From: Cryptomeria japonica
Taxonomy: Eukaryota; Streptophyta; Pinopsida; Cupressales; Cupressaceae
Length of the DNA stretch: 64,000 bases
Assembly: GCF_030272615.1 (NCBI RefSeq)
Contig: NC_081407.1
Location: 98,439,897-98,503,896 of the forward strand
Direction: 5' to 3'
Positions 11,614 to 24,900 of the stretch are shown here, in pieces. A program made the position numbers and the translations under genes. The notes below the pieces were generated by a model. The model saw nothing but the letters and a program-made list of their open reading frames with translations, did no database searches and was not told the DNA's origin. How positions within the stretch are numbered: position 1 is the first letter of the stretch; each line of letters opens with the position of its first letter.

Positions 11614-12576
11614 ATGCTTAAGGATTACCTGATGAATACATCACTATTGATCCCACCAGATCCAAGTAGACCTCTATTGCTCTATATTTCAGCTACAAAT
11701 ACGGCATTAGGAGTACTACTGGCACAACACAATGCAGAAGGCAAAGAATGTGTTGTATACTATATCTCTCGCACATTGGTAGGCTATGAACTCAATTACA
11801 CACCTATTGAGCGAGCTTGCCTAGTAGTTATCTTGACCACCACCAAATTGAGGCACTACATGTTGACACACAAGGTACAACTCATTGCCGAAATAGATCC
11901 ACTCAAATACCTACTCAACAAGGCAGCATTGACAAGCCGCTTGGCCAAATGGGTTATGATCTTAAGTGAATTTGATATAGAGTATGTGGACCACAAGGCT
12001 ATTAAAGGGCAAGTTATTGCAGATCAGTTGGCTGATGCACCCCTCGTAGGCGACCATCCTCTTATTTCCAATTTTCCAAACGAAGAGATCTTCATGATCA
12101 CAACAACACAACCATGGAAGCTATATTTTGATGGTTCATATACTAGACATGGCTCGGGGGCAAGTATTATTTTTATCACACCTCAAGGTGACAACATCCC
12201 AAAGTCATACAAGCTCACTTTTCCATGCACCAATAACATAGAAAAATATGAGGCCATGATCACAGGACTCAAATTGCCTATACAATGGCATCTAAAAGAG
12301 CTATAGGTATACAAAGATTCTTAGCTAGTCATCCGACAAGTCACCAATGAATATCAAACTAAGGATGATAAGCTCATGCCATATAAAAATTTGGTGGATA
12401 GTTACAAAGAATCATTTACAACTGTCACATTTGAGCAAGTACCAAGAGATCAGAATCGAGCTATTGATGCAATGGCTTCAATCACATCTCTCCTGGATCT
12501 TTCACAAAATTCAACATGCTATGAGTTCTTGGTAGAACAGCTTTGGATCCCTGCTTATGATATCCCCGAAACATAG
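11614..12576 (+). pseudogene. pol: Tat gypsy RNase H and second RNase H
   Basis: The first RNase H (about 11614-12030) contains LLLYISATNTALGVLLAQ, CVVYYISRTL and YTPIERACLVVI, the RT-linked RNase H of gypsy elements. A second RNase H starts near 12115 (KLYFDGSYTRHGSGASI, then IEKYEAMITGL) and runs to about 12500 with FEQVPRDQNRAIDAMAS. This extra, archaeal-type domain is diagnostic of the Tat lineage. Stops at 12304 and 12574 break the frame. The first domain's leading Asp position reads N/T, so catalysis may already have been lost. Confidence 0.82.
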
Positions 12577-13847
12577 ATGATATGTCACCTTGTCGGTTTT
12601 GAATCCCCATGGTATGGTGAGTTCTTCCCTTACCTCCATGACCACACACTTCCTCCCAACCAAAGAAAAACTTCATTTGCCAAACCACTTGATACACCAT
12701 CATTGCCGAAACCCTATACAGGTGAAGTCTTGATGGTACTCTCCTTCGATGTTTGGAACAAGATGAGATTACAAAGGCCTTAGAAGGGGTGCATGAGGGA
12801 ATTTGTGGGGCTTACTCAAGTGGCCCTTCACTAGCAAATAAAATCATGTGTTGGATACTATTGGCCCACCATGGAAAAAGATTCCTACTATTTTTGTTAG
12901 AAAATGCAAGTAGTGCCAAGTTCACGGAGACTTGATAAATGCACCAACACAAGAATTGCAACCAATCACAACACCATGGCCCTTTTGTCAATGGGGACTT
13001 GACCTTGTGGGTAAAATTCTTTTTCATCCAACGACCATAAATTTATCATTACTGCCACCAAATACTTCACAAAGTGGATTGAAGTCGTTCCACTTACCCA
13101 AGTCACCAGCAAGTAGATCGCCTCATTCATCCTTAATTACATCATCTGTCAGTATGGTGTACCCATGTCCATCATCACAGATAATGGGCTTCATTTCAAA
13201 ATTCAGGATGTCTGTGAGCTCCGTAAGAAGTTTCACATCCAACACCATTTTTCCACCTCATATTACCCACAAGGTAATGGTCAGGCCGAAGCATCCAACA
13301 AGAACATATTGAGAATCCTCAAGAAGATAGTCAATGATGCTAGTCGTGATTGGCACATTCGCTTAAATCTAGCACTATGGGCGTATCAAACCAGCATTTG
13401 AACCCCTACAGGCGCCACTCCTTACTCATTAGTCTATGAAGCATAAGCTATCTTTCCTATTGAGGTTGAAATACCATCTCTATGGTTTCTTTGCACAATA
13501 TGATAGAGGATGAAGCATACCAAGTCTCACGTCTTCAAGACTTGGAACTGCTTGATGAAAAATGACAAGTTGCATACAACCACCTCAAAGCTTATCAACA
13601 ACGCATGAGCAGAAGCTAAAATCATCCAGTAAAACCTCACACATTTGAGGTAGGTGATCTTGTTCTCAGAGAGAATCCTCGTAATCAACCAAACAAAGAA
13701 CACTAGGGAAAGTTTGAATCTAACTGGTTGGGTCCATATGTTATCATTGTTGTGTTTGGGTTTCGGGCCTATCAGTTGGCAACTTCAGAAGACGAACCAC
13801 TAGCAGATCTGATAAAAAACATGTACCTCAAACAGTTTCATACATAA
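12577..13847 (+). pseudogene. pol: Tat gypsy integrase remnant
   Basis: The N-terminal zinc domain is damaged (EGVHEGICGAYSSGPSLANK, 12785-12842). The core follows in shifted frames: PWPFCQWGLDLVGKI at 12976-13020, ITDNGLHFKIQD at 13170-13210 and YYPQGNGQAEASNK at 13261-13302, which supply the D, D and E positions. The C-terminal GPY/F-like module (NWLGPYVIIV ... AYQLATSEDEPL) ends near 13847. At least three frame changes are needed to follow it. Absence of a chromodomain agrees with Tat. Confidence 0.82.
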
Positions 13848-16002
13848 CCTGTACAGGGCATCAAGATCCTCCAAATGCATCAAAAAATACTAAAAACATT
13901 CTGAAAATGTCCTAAAGAAAATACAAAAAAATCAAGAAAATAGTAAAGAAAAATCATTCATCTAAATGGTGAAAACCACTTTGGTGGCACCTTGGGCAAG
14001 TACGGTGGTGAAAACCTAGCAAATAGGTGCCACTTATAAAGGCTATGGCTACATTGTCTTTCAGACTGGTTGCGAGCACATTCATTGCATCCATTCACCC
14101 ATCATTTATACCATGGCTTGTTATTGAAATGCAAACAAGGTATTCTTTCATATGTCCTGCATCCTGCTTTCATAGCAACATCTAATTGGGGGCACTATTC
14201 TTAACCTACTGATGGAAGTGGATTCTACATTACTTGTTATTCATTGAGTTCTTCATTCAAAATTTCTTGAAATAACACCAAAAACATTCATAACATCTTC
14301 GAAAACACCAAAAACATTAAAAAACACTCACAAAATCCAAAACATGATAAAACATAAAAAATCAATCAAAAACATTGCAACACATGTCAATATTCCTTGT
14401 ACATACACGTCACAAAAGGCACAAACAAAATAGTGTTGAGCTACTCAGACAATGAGGATCACTTATCAAATCAACCAACCAAATAAAAAACATATACACA
14501 CAATCGTCTTTGCAAGGATGCATCCTTCCTCACAGACAAGACATGGTACCATTTTCTTTGACAAGAAAATTCGGTTTGGCTGATAAGTACTTGGTCAATT
14601 TGTTATTTATTTATTTATATATATATCAGGTTCCTACGCTACTCCGAGATATCCACAAGTGATTAGAGTAGCTCGGATGGCCCCTGATATCTTTTTCTTT
14701 GTTTGTTGTCTATGGATTTGTTCGAATGAAGTTCTGGGGCGTGTACTAATGGTGTCTACATGAGAAGTTCACTAAGCTATGTGATCATATGACAAAATAC
14801 AGTCATGGATCACTATGGCTTACTGACTACAGTGTATACCTCGACCATTTGCACATGAACCAGAATGGAGGGTAACTTTTCCTTGTTTGTGATGCTTGCT
14901 TACAGATGAAATGCTCAAACTTTGTTCATGCTACCTCATCCAAGAACAATACTACCATGCTCTATGATGAAAATTAAGCACTGAGAATAATCTATGGATC
15001 GTCATTTCATCTCATCTATATATATATATACATTCATAAATCCACAAGTTGCATATCATTCATACATAGTAATGATAATGGATACTCTATTTTGCTCCTC
15101 TTACATAGGAATAGGTCCTAGGTCTTCCCTACCTTCTATCTAATATTGAATTCCCCCACCCTCCCCAAGTCATCATCATAAATGCATACCCTACATCGTT
15201 TCCCATCCTAGGTCATCCTATAAGAAAAGCAAGTTACTCTACCTGCACATGTACATCGACTCACGCACACCTAGACTATCAACAAATACTTTGATCAAGT
15301 ATCTTTGGGTCTCAACAAATAATCGATTATGGCAAACCTAGACTACATGAGGCATTTATTACAATGACCTAGTCTCAACGGGGCTGCTATGATTCACCAC
15401 AAACAACCTACAATGCCAACACTATCCATTGATCAACTAATCAAACAAAACCACCACAAACAATTACATCAATTGTCTAAGTCTCAACGAGTATTTTGCT
15501 TCAGATACCTTGACTTCATCAGGAAATTACAACAATTGTCTAAGTTACAACATGTCACTTTCATTCACTTACTCAGACTTTATCTTGTCCCAGCAAACAA
15601 CTGACATCAATTTTCACGCTTTGACTCAACCGGGGCAATTTAACCAATTGCACCAAATTGTCCAACCAATTTTGATCAATTGTACAGTATCAATCCAAAG
15701 CAAACACAACATTTGCACTGTATCTCCTGCATGACCTAAGGGTACTCACTGGATTTCCATTCTCCATATTCACTCCATCTTCTCCCATTATTTCATCATT
15801 ATTTCTAATTTCTTCTATTCTACCTCCCCCCAACTTCTTTCTCTTTTTCGAGAGATCGCCCGATTTTTTTGAAATTTTTTAGCCCATCTCTCGAGGGGGC
15901 ATACCACCCACTAAATTAACATTTATGGGGCATATTTCTTCACCCCTATTTTTCTTTCTTTGGAACGACACGATAAACCGCACCGTCTCAAAGAGGGACA
16001 AA
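13848..16002 (+). other. Long noncoding 3' region of the Tat element
   Basis: No ORF with recognisable homology. The stretch is rich in A and C, with loose repeats such as CAAAAACATT at about 13870-14370. Tat elements often carry a long 3' noncoding or accessory region, so this most likely belongs to the element. It ends in a purine run (AAAGAGGGACAAA, 15990-16002) that could be the polypurine tract. Confidence 0.5.
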
Positions 16003-16939
16003 TGTAGTCACATAAATCTGTCCACTTAATTAAATGAATATTTACTATTTATTTGATTATTTAACCACTAGTCATCAATTAATTAAATTAACATTTAATT
16101 AATTCATCCTCAAACTCTTCTGCTATTAACTAAATAAATTATCCAATTTATTTAAATCAATTCATTAAACCACATCCCAAATAAATTAAATGAATAAAAC
16201 ATATTTATTTAATCTAACCCCTTTTCTCCTTTAAATAAATAAATTAAATATTTATTTAAATCCCTAAACTAGCCCCCACTTGCATTCTCCTACAAATGCA
16301 AGTTGCACCTATTTTGTTGTAATAAATGAATTTTATTTTAATTAAAATCCTATTTTCCCTCACCCACCAAACCCACTTGCATCCTAAATCCCCTTCTAGA
16401 CTCTTCTAACCACTTTCTAAATTCTTCTAAACCATTCCTAATTAGCCTAATCCATTTCCTAAATATTGTCACATTCCTAAGCAACTTGAAGTCACTTCTC
16501 AAAGCCTCCAAAGTCTTTGAAAAACATTAAATGCTTTATGTCTCCAACAAGTTAACCCCTAAAGTCTTCCAAACCATTAAAGGTCTTACATAACCATTTA
16601 TGGCTCTTACATGACCATTAATGGTTAGCTCAACTCATCCACATGGTTAGAGACTTTCCCTCTAACACAACCTCCATTTAACTCATGGGTCTCTTCAAGC
16701 ATTCATTGCTTTGACCATGGTTATCGTCACTAACTCTTGCACAAAAATTTATCCATTGGATAAAGGCATTATTCATTGGATAATGAATTTATTGATTCAA
16801 CTCAAGCCTAACCTTACCTCCTAATGTAACCTTCAAGTCATGTCAAGAATTTAATGCTTCTTCCCTCTCCTCTCAAGCCATCTCATGTTGACATTTGTCA
16901 TCCTAGGATTGGGTTGAAAGCCTTCACATGGATCATAAA
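16003..16939 (+). repeat. Tat 3' LTR, first part
   Basis: TGTAGTCACATAAATC follows a purine-rich tract. The AT-rich sequence continues without coding signal to 16939, where the minus-strand element begins. The last five bases, ATAAA (16935-16939), are duplicated at 27557-27561. The start is inferred from TG plus the tract; no second LTR copy is available for comparison. Confidence 0.55.
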
Positions 16940-17139
16940 TGTTAGGACTGATGATAGCCCCAAAGATACTGAGAGGGGGGGGTGAATCAGTATCGAATCA
17001 GTTAACAGATTTTCTAATCTTATTAAGTATTTTGCATTCCAAAACAATGTATCGGTAAACAAGAATTAATGCAATAAATATAAACAATAAAGACAACATA
17101 GAAAGCACACCATAACACAAGGTTTTTGGCGAGGAAGCC

Positions 17140-20100
17140 TGTAGTACCCCTGCCCTAATCAATTTTTAATCTCAGTTTAATCTTGGTTAGTTTATCATAA
17201 TATAACGATTATAGTCAGATGTGTTGATTTAGTGCATATCTATTAATGTGGTTTTCACACCAGTTGTATGCAAGTCGTTAGTGTTCCTATTTCATGGTAT
17301 TAATATTGGGCTAACACTTTCATTAAGTTTATATATGTATGCATGTATGACTCTTGGTTGCAGGAGATTTCAGGTACACTGCCTCATGGATGCGAGGTTC
17401 GTCTCCACCTGAAATTGCAGGTTTGAGTGTACCTCTTTAATCCTTAGAGTTAGATTAGGTGGTCGTGTTACCCTAGTTTGACCATAGTCGTGCTCAATTG
17501 AGCTTCGTCAGTCGTCGTCGGTATTCCCTTTGGTTGGGTTTGCGGGTCATCTGTTTGTTTAGCGTTCTTGGTTTGCATGTTTGGTGTGTATGGTTAAATT
17601 GAGTAATCGGTCCTTAGTATTTAATATGATTAAATATGTGTTCGTGCATTAAAGATTAATGGACTAAATTAAACAGGGTTCGTTATGCAATTATCGTTAA
17701 TATTGAATTGCTCGAGTCAGTTTAGGAGCAAGTTAAATTACATTGCTGATTTTAAATATTAAATGCATTTTGTATATGTTGTTGAAAAAGAAAGTTTTGA
17801 ATTTAATTGCAATAGAATTAATTGTATTCTGTTGGCTTTTTAAATTAGAAAGGTTAATTTCAGTTAATTGAAGAAATCAATTTTAGATTGAAAAACAAGT
17901 AAATATATTGATATAGTTGGAAAATAAAGATTTTTGTGATTTATTTTAAATAAAAATTTTAAATCCAAAAATGAGATTTTTGGTCAACCTTTCCCATATA
18001 ACCTAGACTTTTGGAAAATATTGGGGATTGAATTTTTTGGAGAAAAAAATATTTTTGGAAAATATTTTGGAAGGAAAATTTGGGGGTTTTGGAAGGAGGA
18101 AGAATTTCTTGAGCTGGAAGATTGGGCTCTTCAGCAAATCTCTTCTAGGATTGCGTATGGAGGTAGGAATTCTTAATTGTTCCTTTGTTGCAAAAAAAAA
18201 TTACTGGTCGGGTTGTAAAAGTTATGCATAATCATTGGTGTTCTGGCAAATTGGTTGAATAATTGTGTTAAAAATGCCCCTTTTGCCCAAATATGGGTTT
18301 TTGGTTGAAGAATTTAATTGGGGATTTTGGATATTCATCAATTTTTTTGAGAAATTGATACCCTATGGTTTTCTTTTTTTTAAAAAAAAAAGAAAGAAAG
18401 GAAAATATAAATCAAAATTATAAAATTTAAATTGATTTTTATGTTTTTTTTGAAATTTAAATTGATTGCAAAAATATATATTTCGGGGGTTTGGAGAGCG
18501 GGGAGTGGAGCTCTACCTGCGCCTCCTCCCTGTGCACAGGCCGCAGCCGGCGGTGGCCACAGCTCACTGCGACCCCCGCGGTGGCCACAAGGCCGTGTAG
18601 GCACCGCGGGACCTACGTCCCCTACGGTTAGGGCACGACAGTGGCCACCCAACCCCCGCGTAAGGGAGGTGGGATCGGCCCTCGCCGCCCCTTTTTAAAT
18701 CTCTTTTTTTTATTATTATTTTTTAGTTAAAATAAATAAATAATTTATTATTTAAAAGTATTTTTTTATTATTAATTTTTTAATTATTTATTAATTATTA
18801 TTAATATATATTTATTAATGGGAATAAATATATATATTAATTAGTATTTAATTTGAGAGTTGTGCATCATTAAATTATTAATAGTATATATTTTATTAAT
18901 GAAAATTAATATATATTAATTATTAATTGTGTATATTTTATTAACCATGGGTTTATAAATATATATGAATTAATATTTAATCCTTTTGGACCTATAATAT
19001 TAGGGGAGCATCTTTTTGGAAAAAGATAGAATATTATTTATATTGGAAAATTTTTGAGATAAAATATACATTATTCAGGAGTATATATTATTTGGAGATT
19101 TTAATGTTATAGGCCATCTAGAAATGTTACAAATGAATATTTTATCATTGGACAATATGAATTGAAACGATATGCTTTTGGAAATTTAATTAAGTATCAT
19201 TTGGAAAAATTGTTAAGTTATTGATATTCTCAATTAGTAAAATAAATGGTTTAATTATATTTTTCCTCTGTTTGAGAAATAGACAATGGTACTATTGCAA
19301 ATTGTGGTATTGTATTCACCTTGCAATGATGTTTTCTTGTTAGTGTATTTTGGAAAACTTAGATCATGTAGAAAACTTGATTGACCTTTATTGATTAAAT
19401 CAATGGGAAAGAAAATTATCCTTCATGGTTATTGCCTATGCGAGTTTAATTTCTGTATTCGCTTTTGCTTAAATAATGGCAAGACCTTGTTTTGTTTGAT
19501 TGGACCCTATCGTATGGTTGATTTGGGTACCTGTTTCTGTCCTCGGTCTTGAGTTGATTGTTATTTTTGTTGTGGTGTTGCTATTGGTCGTATCCTTTAT
19601 GTGGGTGTCGAATGATGATTCGTGGTTGACCATAGTTGGTCAGGTCTCTGGTTAGAGTACCGTCAGTAAGTGTACTTCTTTTGAGTTGTGTTTGACCAAA
19701 TGGATGTTCCCTCCCTTTTTGAACTTTGTTTGCTTGACCATGTGTATTCCTTGGTTTTTGAGGTCGCTTGAGTATAGCCTAGTGTCATATGGGAAAGTGG
19801 CTTTCGATTGGGGGCCACGCCCAAAGTGGTTGTTGGGTAACCCATCGAAAGTGAGTCTAATAAGTGATAACCTAACAATAGATTAGAATGTAATCTCTAA
19901 GTAAGATAATTGTGCCTCACACATGGGATGAGTGCTAACACATACTCGACATGCTGTGAGAAGGCCTGAAATGACAAACCATCATCCTTGTCTTCATGAA
20001 AGGATGTGTGGGTCCACATAAGGCTTGGATGGGCGAGAGGTTCGGATTAGGTTGCCAGGGTAACCCAGTGTATGGGGCTGGAACCTATGAAGACCTGCCA

Positions 20101-21129
20101 TGGTAACCATACCAGGTTGTGTGATGACACTTGTCCCTACGTTCGCTAGTGTGTTGTTGTATGGTCTTGATAGGAGCACTTTTTGTGGAGTCGTCCTGTT
20201 GCTTATGCCCTTGTGAGTACCGGTTTCATGTTAGACCTTGGGTTGCGATGACTCAGTTTTGTGGATGCTCTAGTGGACCTTTGTATTAGCTTCGATTATG
20301 TTCAACTAGATCCTTTCTTTTTCAGGGATCGTTTATGTATTTATTGACCGATGCGGTCGTTTGTATATTGATTATGTTTCACCTTGATGGTCGGTATTGT
20401 AAATAATGAGAACCTCATGTATTCTTAACTTTATTAATTATCAGAGGGGTCTTGCAGTTGAGTAGACCCGGAGATGTAGCCCTTTAGGGGTGAACTCCGA
20501 GATCATTTTTAGTGTTATGTGATGTTTATTCTCATATGTCTCCTTATTCAATCTTATCTTGTATGAAAGGCATATGTTAGAATGTATAAGTGGATAAGAT
20601 GAAATAATTGTAAATGCATGTATGTAGTCATCTTTTGAATGCAGTAAATTGGATCATGAATGAATGTAACTTAGAGTAATGGAATATATTCAGTTGTTGT
20701 TAAGGAAATTAAGTATGCATGAAAAGATCTCATATGTTTATGATGAAATTCTAGTGTGTTAGAATATTAGATGCATGGTTTATATTTTAATGAAAAGTAT
20801 GAATGATAGGTATGAATAAATCTTAATGGATGAACCTTATCTTGTGAATTATATTTCCATCTTTTGAAAAAAATTATCCTTGTATAAGAATCATCTCGTT
20901 ATAAGATAATCAACTTATTGGATTTATTAGTGTGAGTTAAGTGAGATGTGTAATTAAGTAATCACGTTGGGAAACTCTTTAGGTGTTAGTTGATGTCTTC
21001 CGCTATGTAATCTGAATCTTTGATATCTCGTTGTATCTTAATGTTGTGTTTATCTTTTAAAAAAAAAAATTGCACTCTATTCTTGTGTTATGGCTTAATC
21101 CCTTTGGGGTTTCCTGGCGGGGCATTACA
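17140..21129 (+). mobile_element. Solo giant LTR (3990 bp) of Ty3/gypsy family G
   Basis: Starts TGTAGTACCCC and ends GGCATTACA, flanked by AAGCC at 17135-17139 and 21130-21134, a perfect 5-bp duplication. The intact NA1 LTR copy has continuous sequence at the corresponding place. No gag or pol frame lies inside. Similar blocks occur in the 4.35-kb LTR at 52907-57253, for example CTCCACCTGAAATTGCAGG near 17404 against CTCCACCTAAACCTTCAGG near 53450, and the AGTGGTnnnnnGGGTAAC region. It is therefore a lone LTR left by recombination between the two LTRs of a full element. Confidence 0.88.
18484..18691. other. GC-rich island inside the solo LTR
   Basis: About 208 bp are strongly GC- and CpG-rich within AT-rich flanks. 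The perfect 8-bp palindrome GTGGCCAC occurs three times (18553, 18581, 18641). The aligned part of the related LTR at 52907-57253 shows no such island around 54230-54300. Open frames on both strands across it have no recognisable product and look like a composition effect. It could be a captured fragment or a CpG-rich promoter core. Confidence 0.7.
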
Positions 21130-21721
21130 AAGCCCGATGTGGGAAAAACCTCGGTGGGATTTGTGACCCACAAAATTCACTCACTGGCCAATGAATGGAT
21201 ATTACTTACAATAATGTGCCTGCACATGCAAGAAGGCCAACTGCCTAGAGCTCACTGCTCAAATACAAAAGGAAGTCTCACTAACTTACAAAATGGATTA
21301 TGAGAATCCAATATAATGTACTACTACAAAAGCATCTTCTATGCTAGGTTAAGTACCGGTTTAAGCTCATACAATAACCATAAACTCTTATACAAAATTT
21401 TCCTTGCTATTCGCTCTACATATCCATCATGTCTATCCTCTATCATATATATGTCCCTAAATGATCTACAAGATCTCATACTTATATATGAGTATTATTA
21501 CAATATGCCATGTCGTCTTACAAAAAGATATTACAATTAAATACCAAATACAATAATCAAAATCTCGTCGGCTAGGGTGTCGGTAAACATTATTATCTCT
21601 ACTGGTGAACTATCTGTCGGTGTAGAGTCTATCGGTGCTGGTGCCATAAGATTTCAAGGTTGCCATCAATGACAACACCTTCAATCACCTTTAACTACCA
21701 TTAGAGTGTGCAATGCCAACA

Positions 21722-21875
21722 ATCTCCCCCTTTGGCATTCATGGCAACACTCATGAGAAAAATCCAAAAATTTGTTCCAAAATTAAAGTCCAAAAATCTT
21801 GCCAAAACTGTGTGCTCCCCCTGAGTAGATGATCTCTTTTGTAAGTCATTTTTCTCAGTTCTACTACTCCCCCTT
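21722..21875 (-). promoter_or_regulatory. NA1 polypurine tract and upstream G-tracts
   Basis: Read on the minus strand, CCAAAGGGGGAGAT (21722-21735) abuts the 3' LTR and is the plus-strand primer. Two more tracts lie at about 21815-21821 and 21868-21875. Palindromes of the form TTGnCATnnATGnCAA occur at 21732-21747 and, inside the LTR, at 21660-21675. This matches the layout of the autonomous copia elements in the window. Confidence 0.8.
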
Positions 21876-21925
21876 TGACATCAATGACAAAGGTTGTCAA
21901 AAAATTGGTTAAATGAGTGCAGTTT

Positions 21926-24900
21926 TCAGCTAGAACCTTGTAACCGGTTGGTTACAATCTGGAATAGGTTTGCTAATACCAACTTCAAACTCTGAGTAAA
22001 CCTATTGCTAACTTTCAATGCTTCTTCTATTCTCTGAATAGTACCAGTGAGATTATGCATTTGATCTTCCGATATCTTCTGTCCTGGAATAAGTGCCTCA
22101 GAGATCTCTTTTCGTAGAGAGATGAGGTTATCCAACTTTGGATTGAGTCTGTGTTTGAGTTCTTTTGCTTTTCCTTTTATTCTTTCCTTTTCCTTCTCCA
22201 ACTTCTCAAGTTTCTCTTCAAATCTAGTAATTTCTTGCTCAATAACTGATATTGGTTCAGATGACCCAATGATATTGTCAGCTATGTCATTAATTTCCTT
22301 TTGCACTTTTCTGATTTCCTTATCGATATCCACTGTCAAAAGATTAGTCTTAAAGGTGTCTTTGTACAGTTCCTTGAACTCCATAATGGTTTTGTTCGGT
22401 GCATGTAGGAGGGTATCAATATGTTCCGTGCACTTATTTATTGTTTCTCCAAAGAATTTCTCTTTTTCCTTGTCCATTTTCTCCTTAAATGTTTCTTCAT
22501 TTATTTGGTCTACAATCAGTATATTGTCAGTGATGTATTTAGACAATGTGTCTAACTGACTCAAAGAATCCTTATTATCTATATTACACTTGGGTGCAAT
22601 CAATTTAAGAATGGGTATTGTGTCATCTATAGCCTTATAAGCCAATGCATTACAATTAGTAATTTTCTTAATAGAATCTAAGAGTACTTCAATCACATTT
22701 GTTGGTCTGAATTCTGTCATAGGAGTACTGGATGACTATCCAATTACCTTAACAATTTCAGTGTTGTCGGTAGGAGAAATTACTTTGCTTGCCTCGACCT
22801 CTGGATGGTCAGTTTGTGTTTGTATTTCTATTAGCAAAGGTTTGGTCTTCTCAGTAGATGTTGGTGTCACTATCTCTATGTGTACCTATTTCTCTGCTTG
22901 TGTCTCTGCCTATTTCACAATGTTGTTAGCCAATTTTTTTGATGGTTTTTTAGAGGTATCCACTATTGGTTTCTCTATCTGTACCTCTAAATTTTCCACT
23001 ACTAGCATCTCAATTGATTTCTCTGTATTCTCAGTAGGTTTAACTTGTGTCTCAACCTCAACATGTTCTCCTTATGATCCAACCTCAATATTATCAGTCG
23101 GTTACTCAGTAGCAACATCATTTTTCTTTTCCTTAGTGCTTTCTTTGTCAACTGCAATATTTACCTCTTGAGTATCTATGTTCATAGTATAGAAAATTTT
23201 AGACTCAGGGTTTGTGTCCTCATGTGGTGTTTCCACATTTTCAGAAGCCAATGTATTGATAGTCTGTATTGGTGGAGTAACAGAAGGTGGTGGTAGATTA
23301 TCTTTCACTTTTATATTAGGTAGTCCACCTACCTTGCCTTTTCCCTTGTCTTTATCCTTTTGGTATACCTTGAATGTTTTAGGTCTTTTAAGCTCTTCTT
23401 GTTTCTCTTTCTCAACAAAGAATATGTCCCATTTATCTGTTGTTTCTTCTGAGATTTCATTAACCCTACCAGCCATTAGGCTTACATGCCGATGTCCGCT
23501 AGCAAAGACTGTTATGTTAGCTTCACTAATCAATTCATCAATTTCCTCAACTGATTCCACAGGATGTACAACAAGTAGTTTCTCAATTTTTATTTTCTTG
23601 TCAAGTTCCATAATAGCTAGCCTTTTAGCATCTAATCGCCTATACAAATCACTAGCCAAATCATCTACGACCTCTATTAAAACTTTTTTTATAAATATCA
23701 AGGTGTAAGATGATGCTATTTTCAACACTTTCTTTATCCTCATTGGTAAATGTATCATACAATTTTCTTACATTAGATAAATTTCCATCATCTGTTATCT
23801 CATTTAGTAGGTTGTCAAGTGGAGAAATGACCTATTTTTCCTTTTTCTTTCTAGGTGTCAGTTTCTTAGCTAGTGGCCTCACTACCTATTATTTCTTTCT
23901 TGCCTTCTTAGGTGTAGGAGAGGGTACCGATGAAGGTTTTCTCTTCCTATCTACTCTTTTAAACTCTGTAGGGATTTCACTATCTGATGAAGTTTCGACC
24001 GGTGAGAGATGAGCTTACGGTTGTAACCCTTCTAAGTCACTCTCCTTGATACCAGTGATATTCATTAAGTTTTCTTTTATCTCTTTGACCTGCTTGGTTT
24101 CACTTTTGATGTATTTCTCTCTTTTTTTTCTTTGTTTTAGTGTTTGTACATCACTCTCTATAGTCTCAGCATTACCAAAAACTTTTTCTTCTGATTCTCT
24201 AGGGGCTTCAAGTAGGGCTTTCGAATATGTTTCAATTATGTTCATATCAACCTCATATCCCATTTATGTTACCCAAACAGTTCTAGGAATAATTGCCTCC
24301 ATCCAGATCTCATCTATCTTGATTAAAAAATAAATTTATTTCTGATACTTGTCTACAATGCTTTGTGGTAATCTATCCCTTGTTTTCATTTTTTCCTTAA
24401 AGGCTTGGAAATACTCTGTTATTTTGTTGTCCTTGTCTATCCCCATACTGGTGAATATATCTAATAGTTGTTTCCTTACCGATATGTCATAACCAAAGTC
24501 TTTCTTGCCTATACTGGGAACCTCTTTTGTAAAATATAGCATTAAGCATACAAGAAGATTACCAAAACGAAAAGTACTTTTCTTATCTCCTTTGATTTTC
24601 TTCAGATTGTCAATCAACTCATCCTTCAACCACTCACATACATTTATCTTAGCTTCACTGTTAACCATATCATATGCACTTTTAATACATAGACTAGAAA
24701 TTGAGTTCAGTCGGTTAGCATGTGTGGTTTTGTATCCTAATAGCATGCTAATGAACCTAACATTCTCATTCTTTACATCATTAACTCTTAGGGATCTGCT
24801 GTCATAATTTGCACCTGTTAAAGTCATCACTGTGTTATTTGAAACTTTCTTAGTTTTATCTAGCCTCCTACCAGTGGATGGTAAGACAGTCACTGCCCTA

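Larger units (their letters stand above)
16940..21721 (-). repeat. NA1 3' LTR, split by a solo LTR
   Basis: Reads TGTTAGGACTGATGATAG at the left end and ...GCCAACA at the right. It matches the right LTR at 26784-27556 on both sides of the insertion (17140-21134). Removing the insertion and one target duplication leaves about 787 bp, against 773 bp for the intact LTR. The block GAGAGGGGGGGGTGAATC near the left end is the reverse complement of the C-run shared by the other copia LTRs. Confidence 0.92.

Noticed and set aside
14590-14625. ATTTATTTATATATATAT run as a promoter
   Set aside because: Simple AT repeat in a noncoding stretch, with no coding sequence downstream.
18380-18698. Two overlapping open frames, Ala/Gly/Pro/Arg-rich
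   Set aside because: High GC removes stop codons in all frames; no domain or conserved start is visible.
22122-24807. Plus-strand frames of 100-164 codons, Ser/Phe-rich
   Set aside because: Antisense shadows of NA1 ORF2.
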